This document shows, in pieces, positions 1 through 10,439 of a DNA stretch of 64,000 bases. Both the position numbers and the translations under genes were made by a program. The notes beneath the pieces are model-generated. The model was not told the DNA's origin. It did not search any database and saw only the letters and a list, made by a program, of their open reading frames with translations. Source of the DNA: Agroathelia rolfsii (taxonomy: Eukaryota > Basidiomycota > Agaricomycetes > Amylocorticiales > Amylocorticiaceae); the NCBI GenBank assembly GCA_018343915.1, contig JABRWF010000007.1, positions 3,720,001-3,784,000 of the forward strand. Reading direction: 5' to 3'. How positions within the stretch are numbered: the first letter of the stretch is position 1; each line of letters begins with the position of its first letter.

Positions 1-93
1 CCAGAGGGTCAACTCTTCCCGGGAGTCCCATTCTTGGAAGATATTGTCTTTAGCAGCTGCTGCAATGAAGGAAGTAGGATCAATCGATTCAAG
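1..93 (-). CDS. Partial exon of unrecognised gene, continuing past the left edge
   Basis: Read on the minus strand, bases 93 to 1 form an open exon of 31 codons behind a plausible acceptor (AATAG at 98-94). It encodes a hydrophilic stretch including AAAAKDNIFQEWDSREELTL. The composition looks like real protein rather than AT-rich filler. The rest lies beyond the window edge, so neither the gene nor its function can be named. No upstream exon could be joined with confidence; minus-strand ORFs between 264 and 482 are weak candidates. Confidence 0.35.
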
Positions 94-1214
94 CTATTCA
101 ATTCTGTCTGACCCCGGCGGATTGACTTGTTAGGTCATTTACGATGGCGAGTGAGTAACAGGTCATACAATGATGTTGGAAATCATTGGTGAAATGGCTC
201 GTGACGATGAAAGGGATCTGAAGGCCCACTAAGTGATGTAGGCTGGAATCATCTCAATCGCTGCTAGGAGGAGTATGCCTGGGTTAGTGTCGATGAATTG
301 TAGGCAGATCCCGTGCTTCCCAGGAAATATTTACCATAGCGTTCGAGATAGAGGTGCCTTACGGGTCGTCTGATGATCGTAATGGACATTGTATGCGACT
401 GTACCACGGTTCTTGATCTTATGAATCGAGCACGAGCGAGCCAAGAGTGAAAGTTAACAACAGGATGAGTTTTGAAACTCACCGCCCTGAGGAAGCGTTC
501 AGGTTACTTGACTGCGTGAATATCTACACCTTTATTATCAGTCACTATCATGGGGTATCACGGCGAAGAGTAATTGACTCGATGAATATTTCCTTCCGAT
601 CCGTGAACAAAAGCTGGGTAGCATCGCAATGCTCGTAGATGTGGCTGAGGGTGTAGAGGGAAGAGGTACCAGTCGTCTAAACCCGATTGTTACTAATAGC
701 AATTCACTATGATGCCGTCGCCTTCCAAATCTGCGATCACCAAAGAGTAATATTGAAGTAAATCAATGATCCAGGGTCATTATTATTCACAGCTAGTTAG
801 AGGTCAACCTGTTTATTGGTTGTATCAGAAATTACTTATATTCCTCATCGGGCGAAGATAATTCATTCATGCATGCACACTATATGCGTCAAAAACACTG
901 AAAGGGAGGGGGGGAATCCATGTAGAAGCGGAACAATCTGAATTTCCTTGAATGATATCATTAAACGCCCATATATTCTCAAAACGCCAAAAGCAGATTC
1001 AGTGCCTCTTACATGTATCCATGACGAATTATTCAAACCTAATAAGATGAAAAAAAAAAAATTCACGATATATAAATCTAAAACGTAGTTGCTGTAAGCT
1101 ACCCATCTAATTCAAACGATTCGGCTGGTCTAACTAAAAAGACAAAAAAAATCTAGTTAGTAATAATAAAAACAACTTGAATCATCCAGCTGCCCGCCGC
1201 CCATCAAACAAATT
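94..1214. other. Gene-free stretch; right part belongs to the MFS segmental duplication
   Basis: No supported gene. From about 895 onward the sequence is recognisably similar to 16385-16720, including a G-run, an AAACGCCC block and the shared GCTGTAAGCTACCCATCTAA. This is the 3' flank of the transporter gene and was duplicated with it. Short ORFs here show no family resemblance. Confidence 0.6.
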
Positions 1215-3480
1215 CTATTGTCGCCCCCTCACACCGTCCCACGAGGGGTCTACCACGTCGATCTCACCTTTTGTAGCGACTCTCTTCATATCCATCCTCG
1301 TCTCCACAATACTCAACACGAGTGCCAGCGTACAGGCGAATGCTGTCATGTATAGGCTGGAAACATAACACTCGCGTCCTTGGAAGCATTGATGCGATGG
1401 CGCTAGCAACTCCGCACGGCGAAAAACAACGCCAGTCACCGAGCGTGCTATTGAGCTTTCTTCTGTCTCGGTCATGGCATGCGCGTCGAGATTACGCCCG
1501 AAGGCAAGCGAGAACAGATTACCACCTATCAAAGGGGAAAGGGACATGACGCCCCAATTTTCTGATAAATGATCTATAATCACGAGCAAGGTGGTGTCAT
1601 TAAGGGTATATCGCTGGATAAAGATGCACAGAATAGCTTTACCCAATCCGAATGCGTCTATTGTAATCATAGGCATAGTACCAAACATAGAACCATAGGA
1701 GAGACCCAAGAGAAAGCTCGCTTTCCAAAGCGACGCTACATCCGTGATGCTGATAGCGACAAGCTGAGAAATAATGAACAATCCCGAGACAAGACATATG
1801 CAAAACGTCCTTGGCAAGCGGTATTTCTCTTTCAATGCATCCGAGAGCAAACCTGCCATAGATAGTCAGTTGGTTGCAAGTCACCTTTGAGGCAAAATTA
1901 CCAATGAGAACACGACCCAAGAAGTTTCCAAAGCTGACAACAGAGACTTGAGTCGCTTGGGATTGCGCTGCGGCAGACTGATCGTAGTTGGGATTGCCTT
2001 GGGAGTAGAGGGCTTGGGCAATTGAGCCTACGTTGTTGATCCCTGGGATTTACTGTGAGCAAAAACATTCGGAGCTGGGCACATCAATCTTACACATGAG
2101 ACCGGTGCCCGATACTAGAGATATAGTTAGAGATAATGAAGCTGAGAAAAATTACGACACGTACGCATTGACATGGCCGTGAACAAGAGCCAGAAATCAG
2201 GCGAGACGAGAAGACCCTTCCCGTGAATTTCTGATTGATGTGAAGCCTTCGTTGAAGTGGTGCTCGCAACACTTCTGGTATTACTGGAACTGTGTGCACG
2301 GGACCTGTGTAAATGCTCGCGAGGAGGCCTTACCCTCGTGGGACTTAGTTCCACTGAATTATCATCGCCTTCGTCATGAGCCAGCAAGCTGGTCGAGATT
2401 TCTTCGTTTGTTGAATAAGCATGCGAACCGAGATGTGTATGTTCTTGAGAGTTGTCATAAGTGGAAGCAAGCGGTCTGTATGTATGCTCGGCTTGATTGA
2501 TCTCGTCTCGTGGGGGCAAAGGGACAATGCGCACAAAGGCGAGTCCAACGAGCATGGGTAGGGATGTACCCAGTGCAAGTACAAGCAATAAGGAGGATGT
2601 ATTCCCTGGGAATAAAGTCTTGGCTATCGTTCCAAACACTAGTGCGGAAAGACCAAACCCAGATATGACAAGCCCTGTGGCAGTTGCCCTCTAGGAGTAC
2701 GACGATTAGTATTGGTAGTGACATCGCAAAGGAATCAGGCCTGCCCTACGATCCGGAAAGCTCTTGGCGATGACATTTACGGAAGATGTCAGACCTGCAT
2801 TACCACCGGCCCCGGTTAGGACGGCAGAAACCAGTAAAAATGCGAAGGCAGTTTCGGACAAAGTGGAGGTGCTATCATGAAAGGTCTGACTGCCGAAATC
2901 GTAGATATACTTTATTCCAGAGTAGCCTGCAAGAAGAAATAAGAATCCACAAATGAAAAGCTTCTTAGGTCCGTCTGAGTCTGCAATCTTGCCCCAGATG
3001 GGGCCAGTTATGTATACGCCCACTGGTTTGTCGTCAGTATTGTTGTCACTATAGATGGTTCAAAGTTATGTCACCATTCCCTGCAAGCCCAACAATATTC
3101 AATTTGGTGTGATTGATATTTAGTCGTGATCCGAGTTGAGGACTATAAGCTAGCAAGAGACATAATAGACTTCAGTAAAGAAGTTTATAGTGTTGTAGAC
3201 AACACGGATTGTTACCGGAGTAAACCTAAGTGACGACATTATCATGACGATCAGATAAAATACAAGATTTTGAAAATTAATATCCTGACATAGTTCGTCC
3301 CACAGCTCAAAGATACAAAGACAGCAGCTAATAGTGTTGCCGTTCGCCGACCGCTCATTAGGCCGGGTGAGATCGACATGGTCAACGTGGAATGCAGTGA
3401 CGCCCGTCAAACGGTCGTCCGGAAAGGGCGGACCGGATCCGGATATTTATCCTTCATGTCACATTGTCACAAAGCTGGTT
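895..3480. repeat. Segmental duplication copy 1 (transporter gene and its flanks)
   Basis: This block matches 16385-19080 in the same orientation. The match covers the 3' flank, all nine exons, all eight introns in the same places and phases, and part of the 5' flank (for example the GTCAAACGG.CGTCCG block near 3405 and 19027). Introns and flanks have diverged much more than exons. The two copies lie about 15.5 kb apart. Confidence 0.85.
1215..3379 (-). CDS. MFS transporter, fungal nodulin-like/MCH1-type family, copy 1
   Basis: Predicted exons on the minus strand: 3379-3290, 3225-3216, 3149-3075, 3022-2745, 2690-2165, 2114-2094, 2042-1902, 1852-1643, 1573-1215. All join in phase to give 569 residues. 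The N-half carries GVYITGPIWGKIADSDGPKK, the loop motif typical of major facilitator proteins. A hydrophilic central loop of about 110 residues follows, then a C-half with GTGLMWINNVGS, FGNFLGRVLIGLLSD and SENWGVMSLSPLIGGNLFS. The layout fits the fungal MCH1/nodulin-like transporters, which are integral membrane carriers; the substrate cannot be read from sequence. Exons of 10 and 21 nt are present, and intron 4 begins with GC instead of GT. The same architecture in the copy at 16724-18965 supports every junction. No break was seen, so it is probably functional. Confidence 0.87.
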
Positions 3481-4185
3481 GTCACAACTTGAGCCACCAT
3501 CGACTCATCAAAATTGTTGAGTTTTCATTTAATTATTTTATCTTGAGCTGTTATGATATAATCCGTGTTATCGTGACATGTAACGAATCATGTGATCTTA
3601 TATTTAGAGTAACTGTACATTGTATATAGCTACTCTATCCGTTTGACTTCATATGACGACACTGTACGAGACAAGCGGAATTTTATTCTCTATTGTGTCT
3701 GTTTCTAGACTGGTCTGAGGCTCGCTTTTCATCACATGAGCATGCGCCCAAGTTATACAGGAGCAATGGTGTGATACAAATCAGTGTCAGCATAAATCAT
3801 GCAGCTATTGTGATAACAATCCGGATTGAGGTTATTATTCGGTTTGTCCTTTTACATGGTCTTACGTACGTAAGCAAACGGATAAAATACAAGATACTTA
3901 CATCGAGAGAAATGTATACATCTGATCTACTTAGTCATGTGTCCCCCCTTTTTTTTAAAATATGTTTATATACCGCATCATGTACTATGACAGACTATGA
4001 CCTGAGGAGCTGTGGTGACCGTTTGGAAGGTATGGGAAGTGTGGTGTGTAGTAGCATATAGGGAAGTTAGGAGGTTTGAAGCTGTACACTAGATGACCAG
4101 CCTGTTACATTGATGAGTATCAATGGAGAGAGGGGAGTTTATGTAGCCGGAAAGGTAAAACATGATTGTTGGTTATATGGAATAA
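3480..4185. other. Gene-free AT-rich stretch
   Basis: No family could be recognised on either strand. Small plus-strand ORFs at 3378-3629 and 3693-4061 look like AT-rich chance frames and have no paralogue in the window. Confidence 0.5.
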
Positions 4186-4660
4186 AGGAATTATAGGTAT
4201 GATGGTTGGGTAGATAAGGGTTGTATAGGACTGGGGGGTTTAGCAAAGGCATTGGTGCCTGACACAAATTTTGTAAGTGCTTCGAGGCCTTTGCGAGTGC
4301 CTAGGATGAGTGGGATGGAGAAGCCACTGGAGGCCCTAACTATATGGTGTCGATGACTGTCATAGAAGGCAGTCGGCAATGATGTGATCGCGCGTTTGGA
4401 AGGTGGAGTTATCGCATGAGCATAGTACTAACTCGGATGGAACAAAGCGCGCATAGTAGTCGCCTCTAAAACCATGACCCAGAATGATTTGAATAATTCG
4501 AGTATGAACATCCCGACGACCGCTAATGTTTCAGTGGAATAGGGCAAGTTTAGTGGAGGGTGGAGAGCAGAGAGCCACCGCGGCTAGGTTGGTATGTGAT
4601 TGGGTAGCCCATTCATCGCGCCATTCTTCAAATGGAGAAGTTTTAGCCTTCTCACGATCA
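4186..4660 (-). pseudogene. Remnant of a non-LTR (LINE) retrotransposon, RNase H/zinc-knuckle 3' end
   Basis: The minus strand reads DVHTRIIQIILGHGFRGDYY, then an FVPSE motif and a CSCD...TRDHIIADC block. This order (a GHG.FGDY region followed by a cysteine/histidine knuckle) is characteristic of the C-terminal end of fungal LINE polyproteins. The frame has an in-frame TGA near 4528 and a frameshift near 4374, after which the reading continues as YDSHRHHIVRASSGF. No reverse-transcriptase core is adjacent, so this is a truncated, decayed 3' end. The identification comes from recall of family patterns, without a search. Confidence 0.6.
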
Positions 4661-4799
4661 TGTGTCCCCCCTCAATTTCTCTTTCCTTTCCTTGCTGCTC
4701 ACCTTGATATAATCAGCTGGACTGCTAACATGCCAGCATATAACCCTTACATTACCACACACCACACTTCCTTACCCCGCGTAACTTACACTACAGCCC

Positions 4800-6620
4800 C
4801 TTTTTACACCATAGTAGTGCTATAAGATGATAGATGGGTAATCAAGTGTGTGCTGGTATTTTTGTTCTTAATGGCGCCGAGGTAAAGGGGTTTTATCAAC
4901 ATCATACAATGGAAAAGTTCAGAAGTATCATTGAGATCATCGATCTTACCGCCATTCTTGGCCATAAGGCGAAGCGAAGGATGTCGTTGGAATTCATACC
5001 GAGGGCAGCGCAGACATCCTCGGTAACAACTTTAACATCTTGTTCAGATCCCTGGTTGAAGAGAATGACAGCGAGCATGAAGCCTATTCCGCTGACAGTC
5101 TGAAAGATCGATTGATAGTACTAGATTGTCGCTCTGGTACATCAAGAGGTAGTGATGGAGAACTAAAAGTCACTAGATAGGAGCCCCTTGAGAGTCTCGA
5201 CACCGATAGAGACCTTTATCGACGCCAGTGGGGAGAGCACTCTTGTCCTTGGGCTCAGCATAATAATCCTGTGCGGAATATCAAGTTGTATAATTGCTAG
5301 GTCGCTGCCATATTCCCACTATTTGTCAACTTTGCGCTCGAGATTTGCGGGCAGCTTGATTGCGACGGTGAACACCTGCTTTGGGAGCAGACTCAGTGAC
5401 GGAGAGCGGACTCTGAGGTTAAAATATGATGAAGAGGGCGAACGGCATCCTCGTAGAGGGCCTTAATTAAGCTCTCGTACCTGCTGGTAAACTCGAGCTA
5501 AGCTTTGTTTGTACTCAAACCTGAAAATTCTGACCTGAACCTTAAAGATGCTGACGGACCTTGAGATCTTCTCGCTGTTTTCTATCTCCTTGGAATAGAC
5601 TTGTAACTTGCAAACATTCCCGCAATTAACCTTGATATCGCCTTCTTCGATGACCTTAACATAAGGGGCGCCAGGGAATGTAACTAGAGATGCCTTGGTT
5701 ATTGAGAAACGCAATCGAGAAAGATTCACACACAATCTCTATGTGTGCAGGTATCTAAGAACCACCTTGGTGTTGTTGACGAGGTGCTAGCCGAGCTTCT
5801 TAGCTGGTTTGTACCTGTCACTGCGGATGGGATCGACCCAGTTGACGTAGTGCCTCATATACGTGATCAGGTCCTAATCCACATAATTAAAGAGGCGCGG
5901 GTAGCGGGCAGTGGTCTCATAGTCGATGGTGGTAAAAAAAAAAAAAAAAAAAAAAAACTAAAGATGAGGTTGTAGAACACGAGCAAACTATCCTCGCACG
6001 CCTAGTTTCGCTAGGAGTTTCCTTGAAGAGGCCAGAGTTTGGCATGACACTGCTGAGATACGGATCTCCGTGCTCATTGACACTGGGCACAAGAACGATG
6101 AGGACTTTGGCCAAAGAACTGGTGTGTGCGTCCTTGGCAATCACAACTGGGTCAACAAAAGGGATACTATTAAGCGGCATGAGCTGGGCGCCGTGCTTCT
6201 TGGTGACTTGGCCGCAAGAGCTATATGGCTATGATCAGACATTCGCTAAAGCCGGAGTTAGTAACAAGAGAGATTCCGGGCTGCTAACGAGTCAAGTGGT
6301 AAGCCGCCAGAACAGGCTGGTGAAAGTTGTCGAATAGATGGCAACCATTTGCATGACCGTCAGTACACTGGATGACAATGGGGAATTTGGGGTTGGCGGT
6401 AACAGTGTTGAGGACTGGCGAACACCATATGTGGAGACTAACTTGAACTTGGAGAGATGGTTGATGATAGCAGGGCCAGAGAGGGTCGACGATGTCAGCG
6501 GGACTTTCGGTAGTCACGGTGGAAATACTGGTGGCAATACAGAAGGCTTGAATGGATAGACTCTCACGGCGGGCATCTCTTGTCAGTGCCAGAGAGGGAA
6601 CTGGAAGACGAGCTAGCATG
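4800..6620 (-). pseudogene. Unrecognised decayed coding-like region
   Basis: Several minus-strand frames read as protein-like sequence interrupted by stops: 6619-6284, 6180-5979, about 5930-5790 (contains TTARYPRLFNYVD), 5735-5463 (contains LVTFPGAPYVKVIEEGDIKV) and about 5102-4940 (contains QGSEQDVKVVTEDVCAALGM). The segments stay on one strand and in order, which suggests a disrupted gene, but I could not match them to a family and do not assign a function. A run of about 23 A (plus strand) sits at 5935-5957. Confidence 0.3.
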
Positions 6621-6624
6621 GATT

Positions 6625-7727
6625 AATGTAAGGTTGGGATAAGTCAAGACTTAGGGGTGATCTGGTTGGCATTGAGCTGACCTGACCGTGACTATCGATG
6701 CACACGAAACTTGCCTAGTCCCGCGGTTTGGGTAAATTTGGTTCCGGCATTGGGCATTTCCTGAAGCTTGGCTCTACGCAGGAGCTTAAAACTCGGAATA
6801 GCAAAAAGCTGGACTGACTTGGATCGCCATATTGTGCCTTTGTGCTCTCCATTGACATTATCACGTATAAGGATGCCGCGAACACTACGATGAAAAGTTT
6901 TTATCTCAGCGGCAAAATGTGAGTTGTTTTGGTCCTATGTGCATACTCCATACGGCTACGTGCTCTTCTCACAACATTACTGGCGTTACTGTTTATATAG
7001 CTCTGTTTCTCTAGCAAATACACTTTTGCGGCTCCACATTTTATTTCCTTGGAGTCAGTTCCTACTACTCGTGACACATATTGCTACGCACTTATTCACT
7101 GTACTATTCTCACCTAGTCTATATGGGGCTAGATATCTCTCATAGGAATTTTATATATAACCAACTACATATCTTGTCATGTACGCAGCTACCCACATCA
7201 TTTTTTTCCGTGCCAATATAAGCCTCGCGGGTGCGATTAGCCTTATTCTTGCCTTAGTCATCCAAACAGGCATATTGAGCTCTCAAAGGAAGACACTGGG
7301 TGAAGCCTGATACGCTGCCAATGTACTACCGGATATCTTGTTTATTGCGTTCACGCTTCTGTATCACCATTTAACTATGCCAATCCCACCACTCCTTTAA
7401 ATATTCTCCGGTTGAAACAAAATGACCGTAAAAATCAAAACAAAGACGCAGAGCCAGACGAAATGAATAAATACATGGTATTCAGGCTAATCTGTGGCAT
7501 CAACAAATTCGAAAGTCAAGAATTCGGGCGGATACAAAACACAAAAAGGCTCGTATAAAGAACGATATCAGTCTACTAGTATAAATGGTTATGTAGGTGA
7601 GTTTAAAATATCATCTCGTACAGACCATATCCAGAGTTCGTCTGCTACCTTCCGGTAATAACAAATACACCAATTAATACTCGTGTAGAAAAATGCGAAA
7701 ATAACAAAATGTGCTTACCTCACAGCT
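6625..7727. other. Gene-free AT-rich stretch, 3' flank of the TPR-CHAT gene
   Basis: Nothing recognisable on either strand. The right end should contain the 3' UTR and terminator region of the minus-strand gene that ends at 7728. Confidence 0.5.
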
Positions 7728-10418
7728 TCAGATCCCAAGATGTATGAATGGAACCCAAGCGAGGAATTTGTCCTCTCCCACTTTGTCTCTCAAGCGTCCA
7801 ACTGCTTCGTGAAGTGCGTATGCAGCCTCCCCGTCGTTTATCTTCATTCCGTGCATCCTTAGGTATTTGTAGAACTCCTCAGCGACAATAGGCCCATCAT
7901 GATCTCTAATCGACCACATCGTTCCGACGACTGTGTGATACCCACTCATGAGCATGCCAGCCGCAAGATGGGCCGCTTCATCAGGAATGTTTGTGTCACC
8001 TTTGGCTGTTTGGCAGGCAGAGAGGAACGCCAGCCTGGCATGGGGAAGCCTTTCTCGAGAGATGGTGCGAAGGTCAAGCGGACCATCATGCAGCATAAAT
8101 GCGCTGTCCATTGGGCTCCCCTCCTGTTGGATGCCGTGACAAGCCAAGTGAACCCAGCTACATTTCCTCATCTGATCCAGGACGATGTTTTGGGACGCCG
8201 CAGCGTTATTCAGCCAAGTGAAGCCATCGACGTCAAATTGAGCTTGAATTTTGGTCGCCTCATCTACGGTGAAGGGTAGTGAACTCTGGCCAGGTGTGGA
8301 TGGTTGTGAGACAACAACAAGCCCGTGAAAGTCGTGTAGATCACTCCTATGTTTGGGCTTCAACAAGGTAGACAAGCTAGGAGTGTATGATGAGACGGCA
8401 TATTTGTAAGTCCTTAAATGTGACATGGAGCCATCTTGAGTATAATACCCTGCAGCATGTAAAGGTAGAAAGGAAAGTGGGCCTGTAGTGCACCATGTGA
8501 TATGCGGTAACTTTTGATTGAGAGATGAAGACTATAGGATTATGTCAACGCATTGTACGATAAAGAGAAAAAGAGGAAGTAAACATACAGTATACCCAAG
8601 AGCTTGGAAGATTGGGCCAACAATGTCAGTCCAGAGCATCTGGAAAATGCGCGACATCCAATCAGGACGCAATAGAACTGTAGGAGCAGAGGCACGGTTA
8701 TCATTTAAATCTGAGACAAAATCAAGAAGTAACTGTTCTTCTTCTGTGTTAGTCAAGACGTCGTTGTCGGGAATATCTCTACTCAGCAGATCAGAAGTTG
8801 TACAACGAACACCTCTTCCAGTCAATGCACGAGTAAAGATACGATGGGCTTTGGTAATTTTATCTAGAGATGCGGACTGCAAATGAACATGTTCTAGTTG
8901 GGGACTGGGAGATCCATTTGCGTTCTGGAGAATAATAGCATCGCATCGATGGCTTTCAACGCTAATAACAGCGACGGGACCAAGTTTCGCAGCGTGTGAA
9001 AGTGTTGACAATTCTGGAGGTCGGAGGAAGTCTTCGTATCCAGAGCACTGGTGAACCTCTACTATCAGGTCTTCCCACTTTTCAGCAAGTCGTCTATGTT
9101 CCTGTGCCATTGTTTCTCGATCTTTGGAGGGAGTAGTAAGAGTGGAGGGAGACGTGATATTAAGACCATCACCAATCATCTCAAGGGAGTGTGAGACATC
9201 TCTCAGAAGAGCAGCTAGCTTAGGGTGATCGCGTTGTAAATCGTCAAGTGGGGTGCGAAGACCAAGGATTTGACCCCATACAATGGAGCGACCTTGCTCA
9301 AGCCACTCAAGTGCAAGGTCAGGACGGCCAGAAGAGCATGCAATAGAAGCTGCAATATTGACAGAATTGCCGACGGAGGAAATATCTTGATATCGAAGGT
9401 CAATGGGATTACCGAGCCAAGCAACACGTGGGATGAGTTCCATAACCATACGACCTGCTTGTAGGAAAGACAAATGAGGATGGGACTGGGGGAGAAGGGG
9501 ATTGAGAGCAAGCAATGCCCATTGCAGTGCTGCTTCCAGACGAATACGAGGTGATCCACTCAACGATGAGGCAGAAGTCGAATATGCTGAGATGGCATGA
9601 TATAGATAGTAGATGTTAGAAGTGTGGTTGAATTGAGCAGAGAGCGAGCCCCCCAGATTATTCAAATACATAGGTTTGCCGGCATGGCCATCAGGAGTTA
9701 GATCGACAGCCTGCTGCTGGGCATGAATTGCCTGGTCGATGTCTGCCACTTCGCCAAATCGTCCAAATCGGCTTTGAAACGAATTCCCCAGATTATTAAA
9801 ACGACCGGGTTTGTCGGCATGGCCATCAGGAGTTAGATCGACAGCCTGCTGCTGGGCATGAATTGCCTGGTCGATGTCTGCCACTTCACCAAATCGTCCA
9901 AATCGGCTTTGAAACGAAATCCCCAGATTATTTAAATACATAGGTTTGTTGGCATGGCCATCAGGAGTTAGATCGACAGCCTGCTGCTTCATATGAATTG
10001 CCTGGTCGATGTCTGCCACTTTGCCAAATCGTCCAAATCGGCTTTGAAACAAACTCCCCAGATTATTTAAATACATAGGTTTGTTGGCATGGCCATCAGG
10101 AGTTAGATCGACAGCCTGCTGCTGGGCATGAATTGCCTGGTCGATGTCTGCCACTTCGCCAAATCGTCCAAATCGGCTTTGAAACGAACTCCCCAGATTA
10201 TTCAAATACATAGGTTTGTCAGCATGGCCATCAGGAGTGAGATCAAGAACAAGCTGCTGCAAAGCTAAGGCTTCTTCTAAGTCTTCTATTTTACTAGCGC
10301 GTTCAAATCTTGTCATAAGAGACACCGCTAGGTTGCTCAGGGAGTCTTGTAATTCTTTCTTTTGGTCGGCATCTTCTCGTATCAAGTCAACGATTTCTCT
10401 TTCAAAGACTATTGTCAT
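7728..10418 (-). CDS. TPR-CHAT protein (tetratricopeptide repeats plus caspase-like CHAT domain)
   Basis: Predicted exons 10418-8589 and 8531-7728 join in phase (donor GTATGT, acceptor CTATAG) to give 877 residues. The N-terminal third is an array of 45-residue TPR-like units built around AVDLTPDGHA and LNNLG.SFQSRFGRFG. A helical middle follows. The C-terminal CHAT domain starts near residue 611 (KLPHITWCTTGPLSFLPLHA). The expected catalytic pair is present: His in HLACHG (about 742) and Cys in LSACQTA (about 783), so the peptidase-like site looks intact. Agaricomycete genomes carry many such genes, thought to act in regulated proteolysis or non-self responses; here that is inference. The reading frame stays open for about 80 bases upstream of the chosen ATG until a TAA near 10505, so an extra 5' exon is possible. 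No NACHT or kinase domain is adjacent. Confidence 0.87.
9665..10260 (-). repeat. 135 bp tandem repeat array encoding 45-residue TPR-like units
   Basis: The 'ggtttg..ggcatggccatc' landmark recurs at 9673, 9808, 9943, 10078 and 10213, exactly 135 bp apart. Neighbouring units differ at only a few bases. Each unit encodes one TPR-like motif. The near-identity at DNA level points to recent unit expansion or repeated homogenisation. Confidence 0.9.
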
Positions 10419-10439
10419 GTTTAGATCATTGATATCGCT

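Noticed and set aside
5935..5957. Poly-A run as a possible retrotransposon or processed-transcript tail
   Set aside because: The run lies inside the coding-like region, opposite in sense to the neighbouring minus-strand frames, and no target duplication is visible.
9665..10260. CRISPR-like regularly spaced repeats
   Set aside because: The 135 bp period is contiguous and in frame, and it encodes TPR-like motifs; there are no spacers and the genome is eukaryotic.
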